From Panorpa germanica (Eukaryota > Arthropoda > Insecta > Mecoptera > Panorpidae), in contig OY783204.1 of NCBI GenBank assembly GCA_963678705.1, positions 15,014,759 to 15,078,758 of the forward strand: a stretch of 64,000 nt of DNA, given 5' to 3'. The translations under genes were made by a program, and so were the position numbers. How positions within the stretch are numbered: position 1 is the stretch's first letter; each line of letters begins with the position of its first letter. The notes under the pieces are model-generated. The model searched no databases. It saw only the letters and a program-made list of their open reading frames with translations, and was not told where the DNA came from. This document shows positions 10,491 through 22,785 of this stretch, piece after piece.

Positions 10491-12785
10491 GCGTATACTA
10501 TACTTAGATTTTCTTGAGACAGTAATTGTACTTGCAAGACAATAAACATGAGTAATTACAAACTTTTATGCTTACACAATAATAATTTAATATAATGGTT
10601 TTTCTTCAACAATATTGAAGTTTAATTGGAACATCTTCTGATATATTTCTTAATTATTCCACACCCTATATAAACAATTGGAATGACGTCATAAATATCG
10701 CCGTTGTGTTGTATTAAAGGCATGCTGTTTTATTTTTGACGTGCTATTTCATCTTACATTTTATACAACATGAATTACATAATAGATAATGTAACTCAGT
10801 ATGAAACTGAATAAGATTTGTTCAAGTGACATTAAACTGCGATTGACGGTGATTTCACTTGAAAGTCAGTATCTTAGCAATTTGCCAACGTTTGACAGCT
10901 AAGGTATTTGTATACGAATGTCTCAGCTATGGTTGTGAAGAACGTATGGTTATGAAACATGCTGTTGTGGTAGGGGAAACTATTTTTGCACGTAGTATCT
11001 CGTTTTATTAATGATCTACAAATTTAAACATCTGGTACGTTTAGAATAGCCTTTTCATGTATTTTAGCTATTTTGAATTTTAGTTGTTACTTGTAAATTA
11101 ATTATAGTAGTTCTTCAAATTTTATATAAATTTATGTTAAGCCCTTTTAAATAGACAGATGTTATATAGTCCAAATCACGATAGTTCCGACTTATAATTA
11201 AAAGAGGTTATAAGAGCGGTATAAATTTATAATACGATAATGAATTTTATCTTATTCGTCTCTATATACATTATCTTCTTATCAAATTCTATCTTTTTAG
11301 TTTAAAATATGACCTTTTGCATTCAAATTCAAAGTATTATTATATAATTTATTAAGGTGGTAAGCGGAACTCCGCGACAGAGCCACGAATGTGTTTGCTA
11401 ACAATGGTCCTAGTAGTATAGTTTTGCAAATCAAAAATTATTTTGTTCATAACTTCTTTCTACGTACAAAAATTAAAAATAATATATAACGTTAACTTTT
11501 TTTAAAAATTTGTTCATAAATGCTAAAAACTAACACAAAGATATATTTTTATTAAATACACACAACCTATACGCAAATATTTATTCATAATTGCCAGTAA
11601 ATTTAATCATATAGAAATTGTCTAGCAATGGCACACTTAATATTTAATTTCAGTCTAATTTTAAGATTCATTTTCTACCTACGTTATTGTACTGGATTAT
11701 TATTATAGCAACCGTAACATATATTATTGTATATATAACATTTAATATCTATCTATCTAATTTATATAATTTTAATACCAAATTAGTAAAATACTTAATA
11801 AATAAAAATGGCAACTTAATAAAAATTTAAAATAATAAAACAACTTTTGCTATGGCTTTGTTATGAAATATCAATACATTTCTACATACATATGATTCTG
11901 AAAAAAATGTAATTTTGATATCCCTAACAAACAGACAGACGAGAGAGACAGAGAGCGAGTAGGGTTAGTTCAATTCCTGCTGTTAATCAGTCTATACATT
12001 CCCTACGGGTTTTACAACGTATGCCCCCCATTTTATTACTCAACCCCTGGTGAAATATTATCCTATGTTATTTTACTTTAAATGTCACGTCTATTGTACA
12101 AAAAAAAAATCCATAGTTGAAAGGGTGTGGTACTATTTTATACAAACTGGACTTACCATTAAAATGTGTAAAAAACACATGAATAATGCATCATTTCACA
12201 TTCTCATAAAATTTTTGTTCCACAGTACCAGTAGGTCAACGGCTTCTTATCTTTCATATGAGTATACTAATAATCTCTTAGCAGATAAAGTAATTCCAAT
12301 TACTAAACGCTATTGATAAATGAATGCGATAGTTTCACATAAACTTGTCCTGATGTATTGTATAATAAATATAATATTTAGTATTAAAGGTCAATAGTGA
12401 ATGAAATAAAAAACACTGCTTTTAGCTCTATTCTGACCCTGTGTGTTAATTTTAGTTTTAATTTAATGACTTAATCCTAAATTATTCCTAGCTACATTTC
12501 ACATATTATAATTTATTTAACTGATTTAAGTTTGAATTACTTAGTGCGCAAGCGTTGTGCGTCAGTAATATACATTTTGACAATTTAGTTTGTAAAAATG
12601 ATCATTGAAGCATTTGCAAGGAATAATTTCAAGTATTTTTTTTATTTGAGTAAACAATTTTTTGGAATAAGGAAAATGAGCATTAGATATCACTTTTAGA
12701 ATACCCAAAATAGGTTTTTTATTGTTGAATTAATTAAAACAAATGGTACAAACAATTTTTCATTTATTTTATACATTACTTACAT
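10491..12785. other. AT-rich, no gene seen
   Basis: Contains a short GA-rich tract (acagacagacgagagagaca, about 11932-11951). No supported exon, RNA or mobile element. Confidence 0.4.
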
Positions 12786-12791
12786 TACAGT

Positions 12792-12962
12792 CAATTACCA
12801 ACTATCACGTATTATATCTAGATAGCTCTGACAAGACAACTGTCACTTTCGTCGCATGCGCATAGAGAACAAATAGGAACATATAGCGTTCTCCCTCGCA
12901 CACATTTTGGACACACTTTCAGGTCCAGCATTCTCTCTCCATATATATATGCTCTAAGATAT
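12792..12962. repeat. Dispersed repeat copy 1 of 3
   Basis: Shares attatatctagatagctctg and gcatgcgcatagagaacaaa with 38921-39020. It shares cgcatgcgcatagagaac and ggacacactttcaggtccag through catatatatatgctctaaga with 63260-63372. This copy covers both halves. No open frame. Confidence 0.85.
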
Positions 12963-12965
12963 AGA

Positions 12966-13815
12966 TAATAACTGACTACATACTTTTTATTACTAACTGC
13001 TCAAACGTTTTAAATAACATTCAAAATCTTTCCTAATTTAATCCTCTATAACATATCAGATTAAAAAAATCTGTAGAATACTTCTAGACATATACTTTAA
13101 CGATGTCTTTTTCTATGCTTTGTAGACTTCCAGCATGTTGAATATGCCAAATTTAATTATTGCTATCTCGCTTCACACCTTTTCAAAACATTTGAGAATT
13201 AAGGACATTTATACAATTTCAGATCAGATTTAAATTTGATTACATTTTGTTGAGAAGTGACAACTTAACTTAAATACCTTAATAAACGTAACATTCCGGA
13301 ATTCTTCTGCTCCGATTCAAGTTGCAGCTACAACACTGGTGATCTCATTAGTTAAATGAAACAATACTTTGTTAACTTATCGGTTGTTATTTAAAATATT
13401 TTTGCGCACAGAGTAACACAGAGCCTTACAACGTTAAGCCAGTGTACGTTATCCCTGTTGGAGCACATAGGTACGTGCAGAGAACTAATGATTATTATAA
13501 TGTAACGTAATGAAACCTGCAGCATTTGCTACCATATGGTTTATACAATATAATTAAATACTGAATGAAAGCAAGACGTGTTACGTTAACTCATTCGTTA
13601 GTGAATATAATGAGTAATAACTATTACATATCTAAATTTAATGAGCTACTGTTTTAACATATTCGCATCTTATGTAAGCTGGTTGATAATATATTAAAAA
13701 TATTATATAGAAATTGAAAAACAGTGCCTCTGTATAATACTACTACCGCTGCTCGAACTCAGCCATGTCGTCGGTACTCATACAAGTGCATTTACTGTTC
13801 CAAACCTTATGTATG
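12966..13815. other. AT-rich, no gene seen
   Basis: No exon or repeat could be supported in this interval. Confidence 0.4.
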
Positions 13816-13818
13816 GTA

Positions 13819-14368
13819 CAGACTGGTGCGACATAAATATACGACATAAAACATTTGTTGTAAAAAGTTGTACAACACGTCCACACTAGTGCGACATGCA
13901 ACTTAATACGTCGAAAGCTTTGTTTTTTTGAACGAATTCCTTTAACTTGTTTTACAAAAAAAGTAATAAAACTCAATTATTTCACAAGATCTCTGCCAAC
14001 TGGTGATTACCCTTGTCAAACTCGGTTTGACTCGGTTGACGGAATGTTATTTCAAACTCGGGTTGACAAGGGTCTATTGTTCAGGTCTGTTTCATTTGCC
14101 CATTTAAACACCGTTTTCAATTATTTTTATTTATTTACCAAACACAACTAACCATCTTCAATACCCTAATTTCTTTGATTTACCGACATCTCTTTGAACA
14201 TATTTGTTTCATAAAAATATTACCTACTTTTATTAGTGTCGCATGTTTATGTCGCACTAATCTGTACGTAAGTACAACTTAAAAGTACAACACATTTAGT
14301 ACACTCATGTCTAAATAATGTCTGCTTATGAATGAAAATATATAAATGTTTGATGTCGCACCAGTCTG
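13819..14368. mobile_element. MITE with TA target site (Tc1/mariner-like, 550 bp)
   Basis: Left end CAGACTGGTGCGACAT and right end reading the same on the opposite strand, each bordered by TA (13817-13818, 14369-14370). The inverted match extends outward with one mismatch (atgtatRgta). Subterminal repeats of gtgcgaca(t) occur near 13887 and 14238. An inner inverted repeat lies at 14010-14072. No transposase frame. Confidence 0.75.
14010..14072. repeat. Inverted repeat inside the 13.8-kb MITE
   Basis: cccttgtcaaactcgg at the left and its near-complement ctcgggttgacaaggg at the right form arms of about 18 bp around a ~27-bp loop. Confidence 0.75.
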
Positions 14369-14837
14369 TACTATACATTATGCGTCGAAACGACGACGTT
14401 AAGTCTAGACCTCATGGAGAAATAATTCCGCGCTGAAAAAAACGCGAATTCTGTAACACATGGAATCATATGAACATATACACACCACAGGTTTTAATTC
14501 TAAGCAAAAAAAAATCTTTATTTTTCTAAAAAAAATCACCACGGCACAGAGATTTTTTTTTTTTATATTTTTTTGTATACCATATAGTTGAATGTGGACA
14601 CACGCACCACGCAATTAATTTTACAAATAGCATATGCTGCTGTCGGCGTATCTCTTTGGAAGCAGTATGCCATCTGCCGCTGCATCTCTTTAAACATCCC
14701 TTAACATAACAAGGTATATAAATACAATAGTATAAAACCGAGTCAAATACTGCATGTAAACTCAAATTCATTTACCCGTAGTGTGTGCTAGGTAAATTTT
14801 GATATACGGAATTATCAGAATTTGTCGGGGTGTATGA

Positions 14838-14905
14838 AATAAGTTTAATATAAGCGTAATGCAGTACGCTTATATTAATAAGTTTATAAGTTTAATATAA
14901 GCTTA
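14838..14905. repeat. Palindrome plus direct repeat
   Basis: Two direct copies of aagtttaatataagc(g/t)taa (about 14840 and 14880). The first continues into a hairpin: taatataagcgt, an 8-base loop, then acgcttatatta. Confidence 0.8.
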
Positions 14906-15429
14906 ATGCAGTCGTTATACCCGTACGTCTGTAGCGGACGAATTCGTTTAATGCGATGTTTTCCATGCTAGCTTGTGAAGGCGTACCTTTCTCCGGATGA
15001 ATTGGGATTCCAATACATTTGTTTGTACCGCTGCTGACACTAGATTTAAGAAATTAGACACAATATAAATAAAAAGTCTGAGAATTCTATTAGGTGTGAT
15101 GAGTTCTCTTCGTATCCTTTGATAATTAGAAATCGTATAAATATTTCATAAATTTTACGCAGAAATGATTCAAACTAACAAAGGAATTGACACTTTCTGG
15201 AACGAGTTGTGCAAATACACACAGGTTTGCCGATGCATGTGATGAGTTTGATTGTGGACATAAACAGCCGATGTAACATGAGCTACGTAGAGCGAAATTC
15301 AAAACTGATAACAGTTTTAATATGGACTAGTAGTTATGACAATACAATTTTAAAATTTACATTTTTAATTTATTTATTGTCCACTAACTGTTTTTATTTA
15401 GTCTATGATATATAATCGTAAGCAGGGCC

Positions 15430-15562
15430 GGTTCATGAGAAATATATTGAAGATGCACTTCTTCTTTATATTTTTCTTATAATTGTTTTTAGGGGTAGGA
15501 GATATCGCCAAATCTCTTTAGCTCCTAGTGCTCCTACCAACCTAAATTCGCCACTATAGATA
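15430..15562. mobile_element. Possible hAT-type MITE remnant
   Basis: Left edge cagggccggttcatgag resembles hAT ends. A weaker inverted counterpart (ctaaattcgccactat) lies near 15543-15558. No clear target duplication. Confidence 0.35.
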
Positions 15563-15605
15563 GTCCTAGTCATAAACTACAAGTTTATGCCTACAATCCT
15601 ACATG

Positions 15606-15772
15606 CTCATGACTACACAAGAAAAAAAGAAAAAAAAAATTTATCTCATTTTGTTTAGGAATTAGAAAAAAATAATTTTTTTTCGAAAATTGAAACACCT
15701 TGAGATTATGTAGTAATGAGCAGGACCATCCTCTGGTGCCCGCTTATCGTTGAATATTGAAACACCCTGTAT
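15606..15772. repeat. Rearranged copy of the cagggtgtttcaat repeat
   Basis: 15606-15702 is the reverse complement of the left half of the element at 44978-45135. 15703-15772 matches the right half of that element in the same orientation (gagcaggaccatcctctggtg, gcttatcgttgaatattg). The result is a tail-to-tail arrangement ending acaccctgtata. Confidence 0.75.
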
Positions 15773-15775
15773 ATA

Positions 15776-16405
15776 TATATATATTGTTTTTATGAGTATA
15801 GGAAAGCATGCATCGTAAGTAACTCTTATGATAGTGTGCATCCAATAGAAACTCATTCTAGGCGTAACTGTAGTTCAAGTCCTTTTTGGCATAATTTACC
15901 GTTATTATTTCCTGAGAAAAAGAATGATCCGTAAAATAACTTCACAAAGCATGACGGAATATGAAAACTGTGAACCCAAATACTCGTCCCCTAATATTTC
16001 TTGTCGTAAAAACAACGTCCGTCATTCTATGGTACCATATTCCACAATCTCTCAGATATTGAAGTAGTTCCATCTATTGTTTTAGTTTCAATTTTATTTC
16101 TTACTTTAAGAATAGTATAGCACATGTTTTAGTTTTATAAGTATACTTATATATATACTCTAAACAATTTTAAAACTAAATCGCAAAAGATAGTAAAGAC
16201 ATTAAAGTGTTTTTTATCGAATGCGAGTTCATAACCTACAATCTGTCAATGTAAAATTACTATTCTACGTGTGAAAGATAAAGAAATGCAAATAATTGTG
16301 TTAAGTATAATAATTTATTTTAAAGAAAGATAAAATTAATATTAAAAAAAGTATACCACTGCCGCACGACATATAAGCACTAAGTAAAATCGAAATTTAA
16401 ACTTA
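15776..16405. other. AT-rich, no gene seen
   Basis: Nothing supported between the repeat and the 3' end of the Jockey-like LINE. Confidence 0.4.
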
Positions 16406-17242
16406 AGTTTTTTTTTTTTTTTTATTAATTTAATTTCTCTAGACTATTACAATCTGTCCTGTTTAGAGGACATTCAGTGACAGGCATGTAAAAAATAAAA
16501 TAATAAAGTGCCCAAAAGTGGAATGTGCCCGACTCATCCCTCAATTTCAATAGATCCTAGGTTCTGTTTAGTTGGTTAATAGTTCCTGAGGTACTTTCTT
16601 TTTTAGTCTGCGTCTACTGAATTATTAGACTTTAGACAGCTGGCCAAATTGTTTGGATGTTCAAGTATTCTCTCTTTGTATGCTTTGATTATAAACACTA
16701 TTTCTTCATTAACTGGGGGTATATCCAGATCCCGATGTATTACGCTATTAGGTACAAACCATGGTGCATTGGTGACAATCCTTAGCATTTTAGATTGTAA
16801 TCTTTGGATTATCTCAATATTAGAGGTAGATGCAGTACCCCATAGTTGAATACCATATACCGGTTTAAGTATGGATTTGTAAAGCAGGAGTTTGTTTTCA
16901 GTGTTCAGTGGTAACTCACATGGTCAGCCTGCGGTATATTGACATTGTTTAATGTGATACTGTGGCAGTTTCCCTGTCTAGTTATGAACGTGACATGTAT
17001 TGATTTTGCTTCGCTGGCTTTGATTCTTCAGTCCTTTATCCATGAAGAAAGTTTGTCTAGATTCTTCTGTAGTATAGTCGAGGCATTAGCTGGATCATTA
17101 TGCGACGCCAAGATTGCCGTATCGTCAGCAAAGGTTCCTGTCATAACTGAACTTTCCATAGGTAAGTCTGCTGTGTATAATAGATATAACGGTACTCCAG
17201 CCTGCATTCTCATGTTTAACCATAAAGTATCTCTTTTCAATA

Positions 17243-18112
17243 TACGAGGTCTGCTCAAAAAATAAGGTGAGGCAAAAAATTTCGCGGGCTACGTACATTC
17301 GATCATCGATTTTTTTATTTTGTTATGTTGGTACACTCGTCTCGAACAAATGTTCACAGTTTTAGCTATATAGCAAGAAGTGTTTTGCGTGTTCGGCGAT
17401 TTTCTACTGTCGAAAAAACATAGATCAAAGAGTTTGCATTAAATTTTGTGTGAAAAATGGAATCAAGTGCTCCAAAACACTTGAAATGTTGAAAGTGGCA
17501 TACGGTGAGTCTACTTTAAGCCAAAAAAATGTTTACAAGTGGTACAAGCTTTTCACAGAAGGTCGAGAAGATGTGAATGACGACGTTCGCCCTGGACGCC
17601 CCAGCACATCAACAACCGATGAAAATGTTGAGGAAGTGAAGAAAATTGTTATGGAGAATCGTCGAATCACTATTAGAGAAGTTGCTGAGGATGTCGGCAT
17701 TTTGGTTGGCTCATGCCATGCAATTTTTTCGGAAATTTTGGGCATGAAGCGTGTGGCAGCGAAGTTTGTTAATGCACCTGCTCACTCGTCATTGCTTGTT
17801 CGTAATTTTTTGGCCAAAAACAACACCGTAATCATGTCTCAGCCATCGTATTCACCAGATTTGGCCCACTGCGACTTTTTCCTGTTCCCAAGATTGAAGA
17901 GATTGAGGAGATACAACCGAATCGCTGAGAGAGCTCAAGAGCATACCAAAAAGTGTATATCAGAACTGCTTCGAGGATTGGAAAAAACGCTGGTACAAGT
18001 GTATTATATCTGAGGGGGACTACTTTGAAGGGGATAAAATAGAAATTGATGAATAAATAAATATTTTTTGAGAAAAATGAAAATTCTCCCTATTTTTTGA
18101 ACAGACAGCGTA
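17243..18112 (+). mobile_element. Internally deleted mariner inserted in the Jockey-like LINE
   Basis: Terminal inverted repeats: left cgaggtctgctcaaaaaata; right, on the opposite strand, cgctgtctgttcaaaaaata. Each is bordered by a TA target duplication. The element is ~870 bp, where full mariners are ~1.3 kb. The plus-strand transposase remnant at 17412-18050 is described separately. Flanks on both sides are continuous Jockey RT sequence on the minus strand, so the insertion came after the LINE. Confidence 0.9.
17412..18050 (+). pseudogene. Mariner transposase, missing two of three catalytic Asp
   Basis: The N-terminal helix-turn-helix region is intact (IDQRVCIKFCVKNGIKCSKT, then GREDVNDDVRPGRPSTSTTD), and the linker reaches ILGMKRVAAKFV. 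The frame then jumps to NAPAHSSLLVRNFLAKNNT and QPSYSPDLAHCDFFLFPRLK. About 130 residues are deleted here, including the GDE.W motif and the HDN that carry the first two catalytic Asp; only the third-Asp region remains. The expected ATG appears as ATA near 17421. After a late frameshift, a family-typical C-terminus follows (CFEDWKKRWYKCIISEGDYF) to a stop near 18047. It cannot catalyse transposition, though the DNA-binding part might still be expressed from a later ATG. Confidence 0.85.
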
Positions 18113-19633
18113 TGACCTTTGTATACTGTAGTAGGTGGGAAGTTTTTGTTTAATTTTATAAAAAAAGTCCTTCATGCCACACACGCTTGTGAAATTTTTA
18201 AAAATGCAGCTGAGCAAAACTCTTTCCTTTCAAAAGTCTGATGAATTCAATGTTTATATCTGAAGCCAAATTGGTGATCTGGAATTATGTTGTTTTCTGC
18301 AATATCCGGAAGCATCCTCGAAAGCAACAGGGATTCGAACATTTTTGCGGTTATTGAAAGAAAACTGATAGGCCTGGCCTATATGATTTCGTTTCTTCTG
18401 CAATTTTATTCGGTTTGAGAATCATCATGACTTGTTCTGAAACTAATTCTGATGATTGCATTAAAAAGTTGTGTAAGGAATTAAATGCTAATCTCAGGTA
18501 GTTTCTTTAGTATTTTACCCGTTATGAAATATTAAATTTTTTAATTGGCTCAGATGTCTCAGCCCTTAATTCACTCTGAACCTCATTCAGATGCTCTACT
18601 AACCCTTCATACGGGTAAGGAGTAAAAACTTGTTGCAGATGCTCAGCGAAACTGTCAGCATAATCTTCGCATTTTCTTTCCCAACTTCCATCCTCGTGTC
18701 TTAATGGTGGAGTAGCTGCTTTTGGTTGTCTTAATTTTTTTTTTGCCATAAGGACTTACCACCGAAGTATCGAGATGTTTCAGATAATGTTAAACGCTGT
18801 GGTTCTTTTCATCTCCAAGTAGATTTTTAAGTTCTTTTATGGCTCCATTCAGACGGTTTTTGAGGCGAGGACATTTATTAGATTGCCTTAATTTCCGAAG
18901 TCACCTTTTCTCAGCTACCTTCTTCATTATAGATTTAGAGAATTGATATTTGCTCTTTACTCGGATGCATTGGGGTTGATTCTCAGGATGCTGCTAGAAT
19001 TGTAGCATTAAAGTATTCTACAGCTGCTTCAATGTCCTCCTAATTTTAATGGGATGTTTGTGCAAAGAGAGTTTTCCAAATGGTTGTTAAAAAGATCCCA
19101 GTCAGTCATGCTGTTGAGGAGTGTGCATTTTTTTGGTTTCGTTTTGATCTCACTGACCAGAGTGATTCGTACAGGCGTATGATCCGAGAAGATCTCGCAG
19201 CAATGCTCATATTGGAGGTAGTTTTCAGAGATTCCTTTTGTTACGCAGAAGTCAATGAGGATGCGACCTTCAGTCTCAGTTTTTCGGTAGCTTTTCTTGA
19301 TTCGAATAGCCTTTCCTCGATGCGCTTTGCCATCAGTGAGGTTTGTGAAGTCTTGAAGGTTTGTATCTTGAGATGTTCAGGTAACTTTTACCTGTGTAAT
19401 GCGTATCAGATTATAGCATTATGTCAATATTGTATGAATATCTTCAATGGCTCAATATGGTGTGACAGCCCGTTGGCATTCTATAAGGCTAATTTTAAAA
19501 TGTTGAATTTTGAGCCGGTTTTGTCAGGAGTTCAGCCATAATATTAGTGATGGTTGTCATATAGGTCATTATTACCTGGAGCACCTCTGGACACTTCTGA
19601 ACTGGTTATGAGTATGAGAGTTTGGATTAGGGT

Positions 19634-20762
19634 TTAGATCTTGCATAATATATTGGTTACTTTTGGTTCAGAGAAGTGACTACCCACTCTGGTTTTATTG
19701 TTTTCACTGACTAGTTGAGCATTCGTACGGGCTGTGTTACTGTCACTGAAGCGAAGAACCGAGGTTTTTCTTGTTCTAAGGCTGGGTAACTTAACTTTCT
19801 GTAGCTCTTTGTAGACACTACATCCTCTATAATTTGCCGAATAATTTCCGTTACAGTGTACACATTTTACATCTTCGGAGCGTGTTTTTCTTGGGCACTG
19901 ATTCGTGGCTTGTTTGCGTACTTGACACATCTTGATCTCCTATAACAAAAGGCTCGTGTATGACTATATCTCTGGTATGTAACACACTGGGGAATTTGTC
20001 TTTTGGGTCTGGGTGCTTCGAAGGTTATACAGCAGTTAAGAATGTGCTTTATATTGTATATATGTTTATAATCAGGGCTTCGTTTGAGGTCTATAAAAAA
20101 ATAATGGCAAGGGTTTTTTTTATATCCTATCCTTGATGGTTTCCTATTTTATTTCCTATTGATGGATCCTATTATAGTGGTGTAAGCTTCAGTGGTTTGA
20201 ATTTTAGCTTCCTCAACTCGCACGTTTTTAATTTCAAGTTCGTTTTTGGTCATTGTATTGGTTAGAGTTAGTATGGATGTCATTGAGCAATTTGGTTAGA
20301 GGTTGCATGTTGCTTACTCTATCAACATACATTGGCAGGGGTTTGACTGTCTTGGGTTCCTGTATATTCTGTTCGTCTCTATGACTTTCATTATCGAGAG
20401 CGGAAAATCTATTTTCCGTTTGCACTGGAGCACTCAGCCAATATGTATTGAGCTTTGCTTGCTTTATATTCCTGTATCTCTGGGCTATTACGTGCCCTTT
20501 TCTTGCTGGTTACATTCATCCAACTGTTCTCATGTACTTCCGATGGATTAGTACTAACTTCCTCTCTTTTATTATTTGGGTAATGTATGGTCTTACTAGA
20601 CTCGTCAGCAAGGAATGGTTGACTTCTCCAAGAATCCGTGAGGCCGACCTCCAAGGAGGATGAATCTTCTATGTTCAGCCTTTCTAGTGAACTGCTTTTC
20701 TTGTCGCTAAAACTTAGCTTTTGTTGTATGGTTTTCTTAGGTGATCGCATCCTGTTTGGCAT
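19634..20762 (-). pseudogene. ORF1 (Gag-like) of the Jockey-like LINE
   Basis: Starts MPNRMRSPKKTIQQKLSF at 20762 with a basic, serine-rich N-terminus. A second segment (20425-20234) has NRFSALDNE and then PMYVDRVSNMQPLTKLLND, a typical pre-zinc-finger Gag region of Jockey ORF1 that promotes assembly and RNA binding. The third segment (19930-19634) holds a zinc-knuckle remnant, CVHCNGNYSANYRGC, then KELQKVKLPSLR. The three pieces lie in different frames or are separated by stops, so no complete protein is made. Confidence 0.8.
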
Positions 20763-20829
20763 TTTTTGGTCAGTGTAACGACTGTTTAGCGGTCACACCG
20801 ACCTTACTTAACCGTTGGTTTTGATGTTT

Positions 20830-21957
20830 TACATTAAATAAATAATTTAAAATATTCATCATATCATAAATTCATAAATATCAGTCATACAAATTTAAGT
20901 AAAGTAACTCTGATTTTTAGTTACCTTTCTCACCTGGTACCTGCCCAGGTGTCACCGAGCGAACTCCACAAATACGCAGGTATTAAAAGTACATGTAGAG
21001 ACTACTTAGAACCAAAAGTTCTATGCTTTTGAAAATAAGTTATGTCAGATCGCTCTGGGATCTTGGACTAATAAAACTTCATGCATTATTTAAAGTAATA
21101 TTTTTTTACCCAATTTTAATATAATTCTGTTACATTGTCACAAGTGTGTAACAATATATAATATTACATAAAAAGCTTCTTTATTAACTTCAGAAAACAG
21201 AAAAAAATGTCTAAAGTAACTGTTGTTATGAAAGTTACATCATATTAAGTTAACAAAATGATGTAAAACGTGTTTACATTTACTATTTACATAGTTTAAT
21301 AAAATTAACGACGTTTGCGTACACTTCCTATTTATTTTTGCGAACATTATGAAAAATCAAATTAAAACGTATAATAAAATTAACAAAAATGCAAAAGCAG
21401 TGTTCAACAGACCAAATTAATTCTATAAAAATGAACATAAAAATACACTAAATGTTGATTATGGATTATGAAGGCTTATGGATAAACGTGAGAGAAACCA
21501 ATCTATTATCAAACCGACTGAATATATTTGAATGAAATAAATAAATTGAAATTGTTTTGAATGTTTCCTGTGTATAATAAATCAATATTTGATAAGATAT
21601 ACACGAAGATCCTTAAGGAATAGGAAATATATTGAAAATAAATGTATATTTATTATCTATCGTAGGTATAGCACGTCTGAAGAAAAAAAATATTGTTTGT
21701 GATAAAAATATCAGTTGAAGGTTATGCCGATATAACCTCTTTCTCTATTGATTTTATTAAGTTGTTGTGTATCTTAAAGTTCCAGTACCTCGATTCCCTA
21801 ACTTTATTGATAACTAAACGATGAAAAGTGTTGCCAGATATAGAGATTAGGAAAATCCTTGAAAAACTTTACATCCGGCAACAAAATCGTTAACTTGACG
21901 ATAACGTTCATCGTTAAAACAGTTGGAAAGACTTTGGCTACAGAAGGAATACTGTAA
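20830..21957. other. AT-rich, no gene seen
   Basis: Lies between the Jockey-like LINE and the solo LTR. No exon or known repeat was supported. Confidence 0.4.
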
Positions 21958-21961
21958 TGTA

Positions 21962-22781
21962 TGTAGTGTAATTTCTAAACCATCCCTGTTGAGACAATCA
22001 TTTGCAGTGTGATATTATAATTCTATCTCGGACGAGCCTCCAAGTTGTAGTTTTGCAAGTAACAATTAAGGTTGAATCCTCAAGTGTGGTGCAAAAATAA
22101 CAATATAGTTTATTTTAAACGAGTAAACACATAACTTGAATAATAGTAGTTCATTTAATTATTCCACGAAGTTATACAATTACATCTCAATAAAGCGAAT
22201 TAATCAAAATAAAGTTCACAAAGATATTAACACTTGATTAAAATACAATACTTAGATTTAGAGTCCTTTTACAATGTTTTGCGTGTTACCACGAAATACG
22301 TAGTTTCCATAGTACATAGTTAACAAACACAATGGTTTACAATGATAAATACACCCTAGTGATTAACATTACATTTGTATGCATAACTCTAACTATTTAC
22401 GCTGACAACAATGACAAATATTACACACAGTAATAAAGTTAAACTGGATTTAAATTCACAATGATAATAACACTCGTTAATCATATTCCTGAATTTACTA
22501 AAGACGTCATACACTCTGTGTATCTCTGTTGATCGCCATTTGTCTAAACCAACTGTTGCGTTTCAACAACATGACTCGTAAGCATACGCTACAGCGAGCG
22601 TCTGCGTTTGAGAGTTTCAATGAGCATCTGGGTTCGAGATTTCCAGGGTTCACAAAACAATTTAAACTCAAACACAACCTCATGTTAGCAAAGATCTTAA
22701 CCTAATTTATAGAGTTCTTATCATTATTTCTTAAAACTAATTATATTTAAATTAAAAACTAATCTTAAAAAATATCCCACA
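21962..22781 (-). mobile_element. Solo LTR (820 bp) of the gypsy-like family
   Basis: Begins TGTAGTG and ends ATCCCACA on the plus strand, bordered by a TGTA target duplication (21958-21961 and 22782-22785). It aligns closely with both LTRs of the element at 29318-33795 over its left ~580 bp and its last ~120 bp. The region 22550-22660 is different in sequence, so this is a distinct subfamily. It carries the internal PBS-like string atctcggacgagcctcca (22024-22041). Orientation is given by the family's gag, which reads on the minus strand. A solo LTR arises by recombination between two LTRs. Confidence 0.9.
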
Positions 22782-22785
22782 TGTA

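Larger units (their letters stand above)
16603..19620 (-). pseudogene. ORF2 (endonuclease-reverse transcriptase) of the Jockey-like LINE
   Basis: Apurinic-type endonuclease remnant with GRILIDFCVTKGIS and SDHTPVRITL (about 19150-19270), then PPLRHEDGSWERKCEDYADS at 18700-18522. The RT motif RPISFLSITAKM lies near 18390. A YLLYTADLP..GTFADDTAIL block (17258-17028) contains the catalytic FADD pair. A C-terminal NAPW..IHRDLDIPPVNEEI block (16788-16603) follows. The Q-G-S-V-L-G-P motif before YLLYTADLP is mostly deleted. The nested mariner splits the RT between the ..YYSIQRSY and KRDTLWLNMRM segments. Several nonsense and frameshift lesions exist. Confidence 0.8.
16408..20825 (-). mobile_element. 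Degenerate Jockey-like non-LTR retrotransposon, nearly full length, with nested mariner
   Basis: Minus-strand LINE ending in a poly(A) tail (poly-T on the plus strand, 16408-16423). From the 5' end: ORF1/Gag start at 20762; Gag CCHC knuckle (about 19850); endonuclease motif SDHTPV (about 19170-19189); linker (18749-18522); RT block RPISFLSITAKMFES..FGFR (about 18250-18390); a decayed AFDKVWHEGLL equivalent (18225-18113); FADD box (about 17111-17140); and the LINE C-terminus NAPWFVPNSVIHRDL (about 16770). Stops and frameshifts interrupt it throughout, so it is dead. The mariner at 17243-18112 sits inside the RT. The 5' limit is approximate; no target duplication was resolved. Confidence 0.85.

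Noticed and set aside
19080..19541. 153-codon plus-strand frame
   Set aside because: Opposite strand of the LINE endonuclease region with the SDHTPV motif; a shadow.
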